A stretch of 21,543 bases of DNA from Zymomonas sp. (GCA_027489105.1 JAIYAJ010000434.1:1-21543); one strand, 5' to 3'. Shown: positions 1 to 5,203, numbered from the stretch's first letter. Program-made: numbers and translations. The notes: a model not told the origin generated them from the letters alone.

Positions 1-156
1 CGCACGCACGACGGGCATTTCGTCCCCGAGAGCGACACGCGCATCGCGCGCGACGGGCGCTACCATGTGTGCCGGTACAGCGGCGCGCTGACGGGCAGCG
101 TGATCAAGCCCCCGGGGCGCCCCACCTGCCTGTTCGTCCCGGGCCGCGGGACTTAG
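1..156 (+). CDS. C-terminal end of an unknown rightward gene (partial)
   Basis: Frame 1 is open from the window edge to a TAG at 154-156 and gives 51 residues ending in LFVPGRGT. The start lies outside the window. I recognise no domain; the piece is basic and rich in Arg, Gly and Pro. A perfect TTACC-GGTAA palindrome begins one base after the stop, and a 9-bp GC hairpin follows at 173-198. This gene converges with the leftward cassette ending at 247, so it is probably the last gene of the rightward transcript that lies to the left. Frame use is plausible but the fragment is too short for certainty. Confidence 0.5.
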   Translation, partial: RTHDGHFVPESDTRIARDGRYHVCRYSGALTGSVIKPPGRPTCLFVPGRGT

Positions 157-157
157 G

Positions 158-172
158 TTACCCTCGAGGTAA
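158..172. repeat. TTACC-N5-GGTAA palindrome, intergenic
   Basis: Perfect arms with spacer CTCGA, one base after the TAG of the left-edge gene. No start codon follows, so this copy is not start-associated. Confidence 0.9.
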
Positions 173-198
173 GGAGGGGGGCTGGAGCACCCCCCTCC
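173..198. terminator. GC-rich hairpin between convergent genes
   Basis: GGAGGGGGG (173-181) and CCCCCCTCC (190-198) form a perfect 9-bp stem with an 8-base loop. It lies between two convergent genes, where a terminator is expected, but there is no U-tract on either strand, so this is a weak terminator call. Confidence 0.4.
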
Positions 199-246
199 CC
201 AGCCGGCCCAAAAAGGAAGACCGGCGCGACAGGGCTTTGACTGACC

Positions 247-525
247 CTACCGCTTGTCAGTGGGCGGCTCTGCAGCGCCCGCCCCACCCCCCACCGCTGT
301 ATCAGGGCGGGAGGCACCCTGTGTGGCAACAGCGGCGTAGCTCATGAGAGACCCCACCGCGCGTTTCGTCACGGACACCCGCAGGTAACGGAGCAGCCGC
401 TTGTCGCGGAGGTAGGTGGGGTGGTTGTTGATGGCGTCGATGACGGCGCCGTCGATGATGCGCCAGAACTGCCTGTAGGCCGGGCTGTCCTCGTGGCGCA
501 GACCCTTGCGGCGACCGGCGCTCAT
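247..525 (-). CDS. Small basic hypothetical protein
   Basis: The frame encodes 92 residues. The first 60 look like a folded helical domain (AYRQFWRIIDGAVIDAINN, then LRDKRLLRYLRVSVTKRAV), and the tail is low-complexity Gly/Ala/Pro. The ATG at 525 overlaps the TGA of the 24-aa peptide upstream as ATGA, which supports this start and translational coupling. It is the last gene of the leftward cassette. I recognise no family. The C-terminal third has unusual composition, so the end of the functional protein may be earlier than the stop suggests. Confidence 0.6.
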   Translation of the reverse strand: MSAGRRKGLRHEDSPAYRQFWRIIDGAVIDAINNHPTYLRDKRLLRYLRVSVTKRAVGSLMSYAAVATQGASRPDTAVGGGAGAAEPPTDKR

Positions 526-596
526 GTGCGTGTCAGCCAGAACGCCATGGAGAGCGCGACGACCGCGAGCAGGGTGAGCTCGATGAGTGCCTGCAT
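522..596 (-). CDS. 24-aa single-span membrane peptide (micro-ORF)
   Basis: An ATG at 596 opens a frame of 24 codons ending in TGA at 524-522. The peptide begins MQALIELTLLAVVALSMAFW and ends LTRT, which is a single hydrophobic helix with a short polar end. Its ATG overlaps the stop of the Tat-signal gene as TGATG, and its stop overlaps the next start as ATGA. Perfect tiling between two genes, in frame with neither, is strong circumstantial support for a real coupled gene. Small membrane peptides of this kind occur in phage lysis and superinfection-exclusion cassettes, but function cannot be read from the sequence. Confidence 0.55.
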   Translation of the reverse strand: MQALIELTLLAVVALSMAFWLTRT

Positions 597-1015
597 CAGC
601 CGCCCCCTATCAGGCGCTTCGCGAGCTGGCCGAGCTCGCGGTAGTAGCCATCTTCAAGGAAGCTGTTGGCCTGTCTCTCGGCATCGCGCATGCGCTGTAG
701 GCGCATCTTCGCCGTGGTGGAGAACGACCTCATGTCTGCGATGTCAGCGTCGAGCACGACATAGCGTTCGCCCTTCGCATAGATCATCGCCACGATGTCC
801 TCGCGCTTTAGAAGCCCGTTCTTGACGAGGAACCGCAGCTGATCGTCGATCCCATCGTTGCCCCCCGGGCTGGAGCCGACCAGGCCTTGCGCAGCGGAGA
901 GCGACTGCGCGATCCCGCCCATGGGGACGGGCGCAGGCGCGGTCATAACGTCGGAGGTAACCGCTGGCGCGACGGGCGACAAGCCCAGCAGGGCGAGGAA
1001 CGAGCGGCGCTGCAT
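596..1015 (-). CDS. Protein with Tat-like signal peptide
   Basis: The 139-residue product starts MQRRSFLALLGLSPVAPAV: a twin-arginine R-R-x-F-L motif, a hydrophobic stretch and an Ala-rich possible cleavage region, as in Tat leaders. A Pro/Ala/Gly linker follows, then a charged helical C-terminal half (about residues 55-139: DDQLRFLVKNGLLKRED, MRLQRMRDAERQAN). The likely site of action is the cell envelope or periplasm if the leader works. The ATG at 1015 shares TGATG with the stop of the 29-aa peptide, and a perfect TTACC-GGTAA palindrome lies 4 bases upstream. No enzymatic motif is visible. Flanking by two tiny membrane peptides suggests an envelope-related cassette; this is inference. Confidence 0.7.
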   Translation of the reverse strand: MQRRSFLALLGLSPVAPAVTSDVMTAPAPVPMGGIAQSLSAAQGLVGSSPGGNDGIDDQLRFLVKNGLLKREDIVAMIYAKGERYVVLDADIADMRSFSTTAKMRLQRMRDAERQANSFLEDGYYRELGQLAKRLIGGG

Positions 1016-1104
1016 CAGATTACCCCATAGGTAAGGGCGAACGCGACGGCGAAGCAGCCGATCGAGATCATGATGAGCAGCCGCATGAGCGTGGTGGGGC
1101 TCAT
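1015..1104 (-). CDS. 29-aa single-span membrane peptide (micro-ORF)
   Basis: An ATG at 1104, preceded by GGAAG about 9 bases upstream, opens a frame of 29 codons to a TGA at 1017-1015. The peptide starts MSPTTLMRLLIMISIGCFAV and continues hydrophobic to the end (AFALTYGVI), so it is essentially one transmembrane helix. The TTACC-GGTAA palindrome at 1020-1034 encodes its last residues (LTYGV). Its stop overlaps the start of the Tat-signal gene as TGATG. It sits in the same leftward cassette as the 24-aa peptide, with identical coupling geometry. Confidence 0.55.
   Translation of the reverse strand: MSPTTLMRLLIMISIGCFAVAFALTYGVI
1020..1034. repeat. TTACC-N5-GGTAA palindrome, start-associated (leftward gene)
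   Basis: Perfect arms; read on the minus strand the spacer is TATGG and GGTAA ends 4 bases before the ATG at 1015. It is the only clear start-associated copy in the leftward block. Confidence 0.9.
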
Positions 1105-1133
1105 GAGAATGACTTCCGTTGGGTGGGGTGAAC

Positions 1134-1403
1134 TCAGCCGCGCTTGCGGCGCTCCTGGACCTCGACCTTGGCCTTGACCCAGTCGACCACGTCGGCGCGG
1201 CGATAGAAGATCCGCTTGCCGATCTGCACGAAGTCGGGCCCGTCGCCGTTGCGGCGCCAGCCGGCGACCGTGAACGGCTTCACGCCGAAGGCAGCAGCCA
1301 GGTCCTGCTCGTCGATCAGGCCAAGCGTCTCGCGCAGGGGGTTGCTGGGGAGGACAGTGACGTTGCTGTCGTCATCGTCGGGGTTCTGATGTGTGGTGGC
1401 CAT
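1134..1403 (-). CDS. Excisionase-like winged helix-turn-helix protein
   Basis: The product has 89 residues. After an acidic N-terminus (NPDDDDS) it carries IDEQDLAAAFGVKPFTVAGW followed by a wing region, VQIGKRIFYRRADVVDWVKAK. This is the pattern of MerR-type or HTH_17 excisionase domains, ending in a basic tail (QERRKRG). I chose the ATG at 1403, with GAGG five bases upstream, over a TTG one codon earlier. A good promoter lies just upstream at 1445-1472. Position next to the integrase fits a recombination directionality factor or small lysogeny regulator. Which of the two is not decidable from sequence. Confidence 0.75.
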   Translation of the reverse strand: MATTHQNPDDDDSNVTVLPSNPLRETLGLIDEQDLAAAFGVKPFTVAGWRRNGDGPDFVQIGKRIFYRRADVVDWVKAKVEVQERRKRG

Positions 1404-1444
1404 CAAAGCCTCTGTAAGTGGCGGAAAGAACAGGTAATGCGGCT

Positions 1445-1472
1445 AATATAACCGTAAAACCCCCCTCGTCAA
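1445..1472 (-). promoter_or_regulatory. Sigma70-type promoter for the leftward small-gene cassette
   Basis: On the minus strand TTGACG (1472-1467), a 16-base spacer and TATATT (1450-1445) precede the excisionase-like gene. Direct GGTAATGC octamers (plus-strand orientation) at 1433-1440 and 1474-1481 bracket the promoter. Each contains the GGTAA half of the dispersed palindrome, so they may be operator half-sites. Confidence 0.6.
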
Positions 1473-1493
1473 GGGTAATGCAAACAAAACCTG

Positions 1494-2522
1494 TCAATCC
1501 CGATGCAAACTTTCTGGACGGATGTTTGTGTACCTCTTTAACTGCTGCCAAGAGTTATGCCCCGAGCAAACCGCTACTTGTTCAATACTCAAACCATACT
1601 CAAACATGCGTGAAACCGCATCATGCCGCAGGTCGTGGAACGTCAGGTCCGGCAGGTGCAAGGCTCGTACCGCCCGGGTCATGGACGCCGACACCGAGCG
1701 GGGCTCGTAGGGGAACACCTTACCCTTGCGGGTAGGCTGCTCGTGCATCAGCTCTATAGGACTATATACCTGCCCTGCGATGGTGACAGGTCCTGTCAGG
1801 AGCGGCACGCGCTGGTGGTTCGTGCCCTTCTTCGTCGGGTGCTTCCGGTTGGGGATCAGGATCGTGCGCGTGTCGGGGTCGAACGTCTCCCACCGTATGC
1901 GCGCGATCTCGCTCTGGCGCATGGCCGTGCAGATGGCGAACAGCACCAGCCGGCGCATGGGGATACCGGGGCGCTTGGCCCCCCAGTGGGCGAACAGGGC
2001 CTCGAGCTCGGCGGCGGTCGGGCGCCGGTCCCGCTGTATGGGAGGGCGCACGCGGCCGGCATGGCTGAGCACCTTGCGCGCGGCGTCGAGCGCGGCGAGC
2101 GCCGGCACGGCGTCGACGTCAGCCATCACCGAGGCATGGCGCAGCACGGTCCCTATATAGGAGAGATCCATCAGGATGGTCGCCGGGCCTGCGCCCTGGC
2201 GCTCGCGCCGCGATGTGAAGTCGAGGTAGGCCCGGGGCGTCAGGTCCCGCACCCGGGTCTCGCCCAGGAGCGCCGTGATGCCGGCCAGCGCCTGGCCCTT
2301 GCTGCGCCCGATCGAGCGGGCGATCTGCTCGCGGTACACGGTCATCAGGTCAGCGAACTGCAGCGCGCCGGCGGTCGCCGCACCGCGGTCCAGCAGCGCC
2401 TCCTGCTCGCGCGCCCAGCGCGCTGCGTCCTGCTTGGTGTCGAAGGTTCGCGACAGTGCTTTGTGGCCGGCACGGCGAACCTGTGCGCGCCACCGCGCGC
2501 CTAACCTTGATATGGTCGCCAT
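1494..2522 (-). CDS. int: Tyrosine-family site-specific integrase
   Basis: The 342-residue protein has the standard layout. An N-terminal arm-binding segment (MATISRLGARWRAQVRR) comes first, then a core-binding domain (about residues 50-165), then the catalytic domain. Visible catalytic residues are Arg202 (TAMRQSE), lysines around 227-232 (RKHPTKKG), His296-Asp-Leu-Arg299 (TFHDLRH), His322 (SGHNSW) and the nucleophile Tyr331 (KRYTNI). I use the ATG at 2522, preceded by a GGGGGG stretch and matching the usual MATI start, rather than the TTG-like start 20 codons upstream. The enzyme should recombine phage attP with host attB. A one-mismatch copy of the palindrome lies inside the gene at 1720-1735. 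The attachment core cannot be identified without the host junction. Confidence 0.95.
   Translation of the reverse strand: MATISRLGARWRAQVRRAGHKALSRTFDTKQDAARWAREQEALLDRGAATAGALQFADLMTVYREQIARSIGRSKGQALAGITALLGETRVRDLTPRAYLDFTSRRERQGAGPATILMDLSYIGTVLRHASVMADVDAVPALAALDAARKVLSHAGRVRPPIQRDRRPTAAELEALFAHWGAKRPGIPMRRLVLFAICTAMRQSEIARIRWETFDPDTRTILIPNRKHPTKKGTNHQRVPLLTGPVTIAGQVYSPIELMHEQPTRKGKVFPYEPRSVSASMTRAVRALHLPDLTFHDLRHDAVSRMFEYGLSIEQVAVCSGHNSWQQLKRYTNIRPESLHRD
1720..1735. repeat. TTACC-N6-GGTAG, one-mismatch palindrome inside integrase
   Basis: Spacer CTTGCG. On the coding (minus) strand it reads through T-R-K-G-K. Confidence 0.6.
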
Positions 2523-2538
2523 ACCAGCCCCCCGGCCG

Positions 2539-2555
2539 TGCACAATTCCTGCACA
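2539..2555. promoter_or_regulatory. Paired TGCACA site, copy 1
   Basis: TGCACA, five bases, TGCACA. The same arrangement recurs in the same orientation at 2738-2754. Location just upstream of the integrase start suggests integrase arm-type sites or a regulator binding site. Confidence 0.5.
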
Positions 2556-2589
2556 GTTGACGTTAGGGCAACCTCTATTCAAACCCTAA

Positions 2590-2729
2590 GCTAACCCAAA
2601 CTAAAACAACTGCCGGCGGGCGCAAGGCTTTGTTTCGTTAGAGCTTTGCGATTGGTTGACGCAGGCTTCAGTTTATTGGGTCACCGATCCATCATCGGCG
2701 CGACACTGAAGCGATTACAATGGGTTAGC
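2590..2729. other. Nested inverted repeats upstream of integrase, possible attP region
   Basis: GCTAACCCA (2590-2598) and TGGGTTAGC (2721-2729) are perfect 9-base inverted copies. Inside them lie GCTTCAGT (2665-2672) with ACTGAAGC (2705-2712), and CCGAT (2684-2688) with ATCGG (2694-2698). The paired TGCACA sites flank the whole block. There is no gene in 2523-2755. This symmetry next to the integrase is what an attachment or control region would look like, but no core can be named. Confidence 0.35.
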
Positions 2730-2737
2730 ATGGGCCC

Positions 2738-2754
2738 TGCACAGTTTTTGCACA
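2738..2754. promoter_or_regulatory. Paired TGCACA site, copy 2
   Basis: TGCACA, five bases (GTTTT), TGCACA, in the same orientation as copy 1 and 199 bases from it. Confidence 0.5.
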
Positions 2755-2755
2755 G

Positions 2756-3004
2756 TCACATCAGCGCCGGGGGCTCGGGGATCTCGAACGCGATCCACTT
2801 ACCCTCCAGGGTAGGACCGGCGACGGCGGACACCGCCTCGCTCTCGTCGTCGGTGTCATTGCCCCAGAGGTCGTACATGTTCGTGACCGGCACCAGCTCG
2901 TTGGTCTGCAAGAGAGCGTAGCCAGAAACGATCGCCAGCACCAACGGGTCTTGGGGTTCGGTGCGCGCGGTAGAGCTCCCTCTTGCGACGGTTCCTTTCG
3001 ACAC
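2756..3004 (-). CDS. Small acidic hypothetical protein overlapping the DnaA-like gene
   Basis: From a GTG at 3004, with GGAGG six bases upstream, the frame encodes 82 residues. The C-terminal half (VTNMYDLWGNDTDDESEAVS, then a Trp-containing LEGKWIAFEIPEP) reads like a real small phage protein; I recall similar VTNM-D-x-x-G-N-x-x-D-D proteins in phages but cannot verify this. The first 25 residues overlap the end of the DnaA-like gene in another frame and look unselected, so the start may be later. Alternatively this is the natural C-terminus of the upstream gene reached by a frameshift. A one-mismatch palindrome (2799-2814) encodes the TLEGK segment. Confidence 0.6.
   Translation of the reverse strand: MSKGTVARGSSTARTEPQDPLVLAIVSGYALLQTNELVPVTNMYDLWGNDTDDESEAVSAVAGPTLEGKWIAFEIPEPPALM
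2799..2814. repeat. TTACC-N6-GGTAG, one-mismatch palindrome inside gene
   Basis: Spacer CTCCAG. On the minus strand it encodes T-L-E-G-K, the same peptide as the copy at 9354. Confidence 0.6.
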
Positions 3005-3434
3005 GGGCTTCCTCCGGGGTCATGGCGGCACGCGATACTGGTGCGGGGATCACATACCCTGGCGGCGGCACGCCGGGCGTGAGGGGGTAGCAGCAGCCCT
3101 GGGGCGGCGGGCAGGGGTCGCTCGCATGGACCTGCACGCGGGAGCGCTTGCTGGGTATGGGCGGCCGGTCAGTGAAGCGCCGGACCCCATGCTGGATGGA
3201 GCTGTGGTCGCGGCCGAACATCTTTGCGACGGCTGCAGCCGAGTAGGGGTTGTGCAGGTCGAACCCCTCGGCGCGGCCGCGCACCAGGGTGGCCCAGATC
3301 TCGTAGCGCGCCCAGCTGACGTCACGGTCGCCTCGACCGCTCCATAGGACGTGCTCGACCGGCACGCGGCGGCGGGCGCAGACGGCGTTTACAATATAGC
3401 GGGGGTAGGGCGGAAGCTTAGCTGTGGTGGTCAT
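2856..3434 (-). CDS. DnaA domain IV-like DNA-binding protein
   Basis: The 192-residue product contains, at about residues 64-86, YSAAAVAKMFGRDHSSIQHG followed by VRR. This matches the DnaA-box-binding helix and signature (GRDHTTV-H-A) of bacterial DnaA domain IV. The preceding segment (IVNAVCARRRVPVEHVLWSG) corresponds to the start of that domain. There is no AAA+ domain, so it can bind but not act as a full initiator. Phage proteins of this type may recruit or compete for DnaA boxes. The tail after residue 100 is Pro/Cys-rich then charged. No Shine-Dalgarno precedes the ATG at 3434, and a TTGACA promoter puts the transcription start near the ATG, so it may be leaderless. Its last 149 bases overlap the next gene. 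Confidence 0.75.
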   Translation of the reverse strand: MTTTAKLPPYPRYIVNAVCARRRVPVEHVLWSGRGDRDVSWARYEIWATLVRGRAEGFDLHNPYSAAAVAKMFGRDHSSIQHGVRRFTDRPPIPSKRSRVQVHASDPCPPPQGCCYPLTPGVPPPGYVIPAPVSRAAMTPEEARVERNRRKRELYRAHRTPRPVGAGDRFWLRSLADQRAGAGHEHVRPLGQ

Positions 3435-3439
3435 GGGGA

Positions 3440-3469
3440 TATTTAGGTTGAATGGTGTGGGGGTGTCAA
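3440..3469 (-). promoter_or_regulatory. Promoter for DnaA-like gene, possibly leaderless
   Basis: On the minus strand a perfect TTGACA (3469-3464) is followed after 18 bases by TAAATA (3445-3440), only five bases before the ATG at 3434. The -35 box overlaps the TGA stop of the HNH gene. The -10 is a weak match. Confidence 0.45.
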
Positions 3470-3969
3470 GTATTATTGCCAGCTCCCCACCAGTTTTTCA
3501 GTTCTTCTAGTGTAAATACTGTTGTTTCTGTACGCACCATCTTGCGGTACGCGGCCATTCGCTTTGCAAGCTGCTTTCTGTTTATACCTATAGCTGCGGC
3601 GGCTTCAGACAGCGTGAGCTCTACCTGCCCGTCTATGACCCGAGACTTTTGGTCAGCTCGGGGCTGCTTGTTGCTGCCACCTGGCTTTCGCCCAGCCCGC
3701 CGCCGGTTTGCAAACTGCTCCTCTCGGGTGGCCCACCGCAGGTTCCCTGGCTCATAGCCTTTATCATTGTCGATCCTGTCGACGGTCATCCCAGGCGGCG
3801 CATCGCCCATTACTGCGTACCAAGCCTCAAAGTCGTGCCACGGCTCATAAACCGTGATCCCCCGCGCGCCATAGGCTTCATACCTGTGGTGCTTGGGGTT
3901 GTAGCAGCGGTACATGATTGTCCTATGCCTTTGGCGCTCTCGGCTTCTACTGTTTTTATAAGTACTCAT
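3466..3969 (-). CDS. HNH homing endonuclease-like protein
   Basis: The 167-residue protein has the pattern of the phage HNH family. R-C-Y-N-P (residues 21-25), YGARGITVYEPW (33-44) and FEAWYAVMGDAP come first, then the nuclease core MTVDRIDNDKGYEPGNLRWA (61-80) with the Asp/His-type metal-site region and N-x-R-W. A C-terminal helix-turn-helix (LTLSEAAAAIGINRKQLAKR, 118-137) would give DNA specificity. GAGG lies seven bases before the ATG. It is more AT-rich in codon choice than its neighbours, and it is a freestanding gene at the head of the leftward block, as expected for a mobile endonuclease. A paralogue of the same architecture is at 18340-18804. Confidence 0.85.
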   Translation of the reverse strand: MSTYKNSRSRERQRHRTIMYRCYNPKHHRYEAYGARGITVYEPWHDFEAWYAVMGDAPPGMTVDRIDNDKGYEPGNLRWATREEQFANRRRAGRKPGGSNKQPRADQKSRVIDGQVELTLSEAAAAIGINRKQLAKRMAAYRKMVRTETTVFTLEELKNWWGAGNNT

Positions 3970-3998
3970 TTGGGTGCCTCGTGGTTGTTTAGGCCATA

Positions 3999-4027
3999 GC
4001 TATAGTGGTTCTAATAAAAAGCCGCAA
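3999..4027 (-). promoter_or_regulatory. Candidate promoter for the leftward HNH gene
   Basis: On the minus strand TTGCGG (4027-4022), 17 bases and TATAGC (4004-3999) lie about 30 bases before the HNH start. The element is inside an AT-rich patch of otherwise GC-rich DNA. Confidence 0.45.
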
Positions 4028-4097
4028 GGTTTTTATAGGCTGCGTATGAGCGTACCACCCAGAAAAAGGCCCCCCTCCCCCCTCTCCCCGTGGTCCC

Positions 4098-4113
4098 TTA
4101 CCCGGTAGGGTAA
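4098..4113. repeat. TTACC-N6-GGTAA palindrome, intergenic
   Basis: Perfect arms with spacer CGGTAG. With the copy at 4410 it brackets the possible structured RNA. Confidence 0.9.
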
Positions 4114-4139
4114 TGTTCTGTCAGAGGGTCTACTATGGT

Positions 4140-4400
4140 GTAGCAGTAACCAACTGGAGGTGAATGGAGATACCGAAACAGTCGCAGGCTTCCCACCTGC
4201 CGGCCGAAGATGTCACGCGAAAGGCATCCGTAGGTCGAGACCCTGCCCGCCCCGGCACGACGACGCCAAGGCCCATTTGGGTACCGCGATCTAGGCCACG
4301 GGTCTGTCCACCGCAACGGACGGAGCGAGCAGGAAAACAGATGCGCCCTAGCAATGCGCGTCTGCCTAAGCACGGGCCGGGGTTCGCTCCGGCTCCGATG
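4140..4400 (+). ncRNA. Possible structured non-coding RNA
   Basis: No reading frame here looks like protein on either strand, yet the plus strand folds locally into several strong hairpins. These are GCAGG (4184-4188) with CCTGC (4196-4200); AGACCC near 4240 with GGGTCT near 4310; CAGATGCGC (4338-4346) with GCGCGTCTG (4356-4364), nine pairs including one G-U; and GGGCCGGGG (4374-4382) with CTCCGGCTC (4387-4395), closed by a TTCG tetraloop. Palindromes at 4098 and 4410 bound the region. I cannot match it to a known RNA class, the strand is uncertain, and the ends are only approximate. A short leader or decayed gene is the alternative. Confidence 0.3.
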
Positions 4401-4409
4401 CTCCAAGCC

Positions 4410-4425
4410 TTACCCTACAGGGTAG
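4410..4425. repeat. TTACC-N6-GGTAG, one-mismatch palindrome
   Basis: Spacer CTACAG; the core TACCCTACAGGGTA is nearly symmetric. It lies 25 bases before the ATG at 4451, so it does not contain that gene's ribosome-binding site. Confidence 0.7.
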
Positions 4426-4450
4426 GGCTTCGACAATCGGAGGTTGTGCT

Positions 4451-4756
4451 ATGGGTTCCCAGACCAATCGGAATTTGCTCGCGAAGTTTGCCAAGGCGAC
4501 TTCGCAGCGGATCGAAGCTGGCGCTCGCGAGTATAGCAAGAGCGCCTACGACAAGGCGAAAGCGTTCCCGTATCTGCCGGTCACAGAGGATCGCGTGACG
4601 CGGATCGACATGGTTCGCGAGACGAAAACGATCGAAGTCACCGTCGGCAGTGAGCGGCTTTCCATGGCTCGCGTCACTGAGCGCAAGCTTACCAGAGCAG
4701 AGCGCGCCAAAATCATCGCAAAGAGCCAAGCACGTATCTGCTTAACCCACTGGTGA
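4451..4756 (+). CDS. Hypothetical 101-aa basic protein
   Basis: The product is charged and mostly helical (AKFAKATSQRIEAGAREYSK, then ERKLTRAERAKIIAKSQAR), with a strand-rich middle (TKTIEVTVGSERLSMARVTE). GGAGGT lies eight bases before the ATG, a good independent ribosome-binding site. It stands alone, upstream of the putative origin region and downstream of the possible structured RNA. I recognise no family. A small DNA- or RNA-binding protein is possible from the charge, but this is only inference. Confidence 0.75.
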   Translation: MGSQTNRNLLAKFAKATSQRIEAGAREYSKSAYDKAKAFPYLPVTEDRVTRIDMVRETKTIEVTVGSERLSMARVTERKLTRAERAKIIAKSQARICLTHW

Positions 4757-4768
4757 AGGGTCAGCTCT

Positions 4769-4784
4769 TTACCTGTTGAGGTAA
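4769..4784. repeat. TTACC-N6-GGTAA palindrome, intergenic
   Basis: Perfect arms with spacer TGTTGA, 12 bases after the stop at 4756 and directly before the hairpin at 4786. Confidence 0.9.
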
Positions 4785-4785
4785 G

Positions 4786-4829
4786 TTAAAATCCGCGGCT
4801 GTTTACGGATAGATAGCCGCGGATTTTAA
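4786..4829 (+). terminator. 15-bp perfect inverted repeat; terminator or origin hairpin
   Basis: TTAAAATCCGCGGCT (4786-4800) and AGCCGCGGATTTTAA (4815-4829) are perfect inverted copies with a 14-base loop. The A-tract before and T-tract after the GC core give the look of a bidirectional intrinsic terminator. It also coincides with iteron 1, so an origin role is possible. Confidence 0.55.
4797..4828 (+). repeat. Iteron 1 (32 bp, diverged)
   Basis: Begins GGCTGTTTAC and ends GCGGATTTTA like iterons 2 and 3, with a diverged middle. Confidence 0.7.
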
Positions 4830-4845
4830 AATGTTTAAATTATCG

Positions 4846-4877
4846 GGCTGTTTACCCGTAAGCAGGCGCGGATTTTA
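4846..4877 (+). repeat. Iteron 2 (32 bp)
   Basis: Begins GGCTGTTTACCCGTAAGCAG and ends GCGCGGATTTTA. It is identical to iteron 3 at 31 of 32 positions and starts 49 bases after iteron 1. Confidence 0.85.
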
Positions 4878-4895
4878 CGGATCGCTAAAATAACA

Positions 4896-4927
4896 GGCTG
4901 TTTACCGGTAAGCAGGCGCGGATTTTA
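4896..4927 (+). repeat. Iteron 3 (32 bp)
   Basis: Begins GGCTGTTTACCGGTAAGCAG. Its core TTACCGGTAA is the dispersed palindrome with a spacer of zero. It starts 50 bases after iteron 2. A truncated fourth copy (GTTTACCCGT) follows at 4946-4955. Confidence 0.85.
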
Positions 4928-5061
4928 AAATCGTCTCCTGTGTTTGTTTACCCGTTCACAGTTTGCGTAGCGTAGCCCCCCCATAACACTTGTGGTTTCA
5001 TGCGGTTTGGGTTGGTTTGTGTCGTGTTTCGATAGACGGCAGCCAAGACTCTTAATTCTAT

Positions 5062-5195
5062 ATTCTATATTCTACAAACAGAATATACATACGTCGCGCG
5101 CGCGATCCAGCGTGAACTGGTAAAGAGCTGGCCACATAACACCAGCGCTCTTCTGCAGGGTCCTCCCTTCTTTTTTTGCCTGTAGAATATAGAAT
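5062..5195. repeat. Long-range 14-bp inverted repeat of an AT-rich motif
   Basis: ATTCTATATTCTAC at 5062-5075 and GTAGAATATAGAAT at 5182-5195 are perfect inverted copies separated by 106 bases. The left copy is part of a TTCTATA tandem run. The arms could be protein sites or could pair to present the intervening sequence. Confidence 0.6.
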
Positions 5196-5203
5196 AAGCT
5201 GAA

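Noticed and set aside
949..960. Further palindrome copy at the GGTAA at 956-960
   Set aside because: The left arm is absent; lone GGTAA or TTACC half-sites (also near 5117, 5319, 10796, 16623 and 18613) are expected by chance.
1623..2504. Long plus-strand open frame (293 codons) opposite the integrase
   Set aside because: It is the antisense shadow of a gene with complete catalytic residues; its product is His/Arg/Gly-rich without domain-like segments.
1407..2755. Naming an exact attP core
   Set aside because: Several repeats are present but without the host junction none can be shown to be the core.
4164..4598. 144-codon plus-strand frame with GGAGG just before its ATG
   Set aside because: The product is Pro/Arg-rich without helix or strand periodicity and overlaps the better gene at 4451; strong RNA hairpins explain the region at least as well. 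Kept as an alternative to the RNA.
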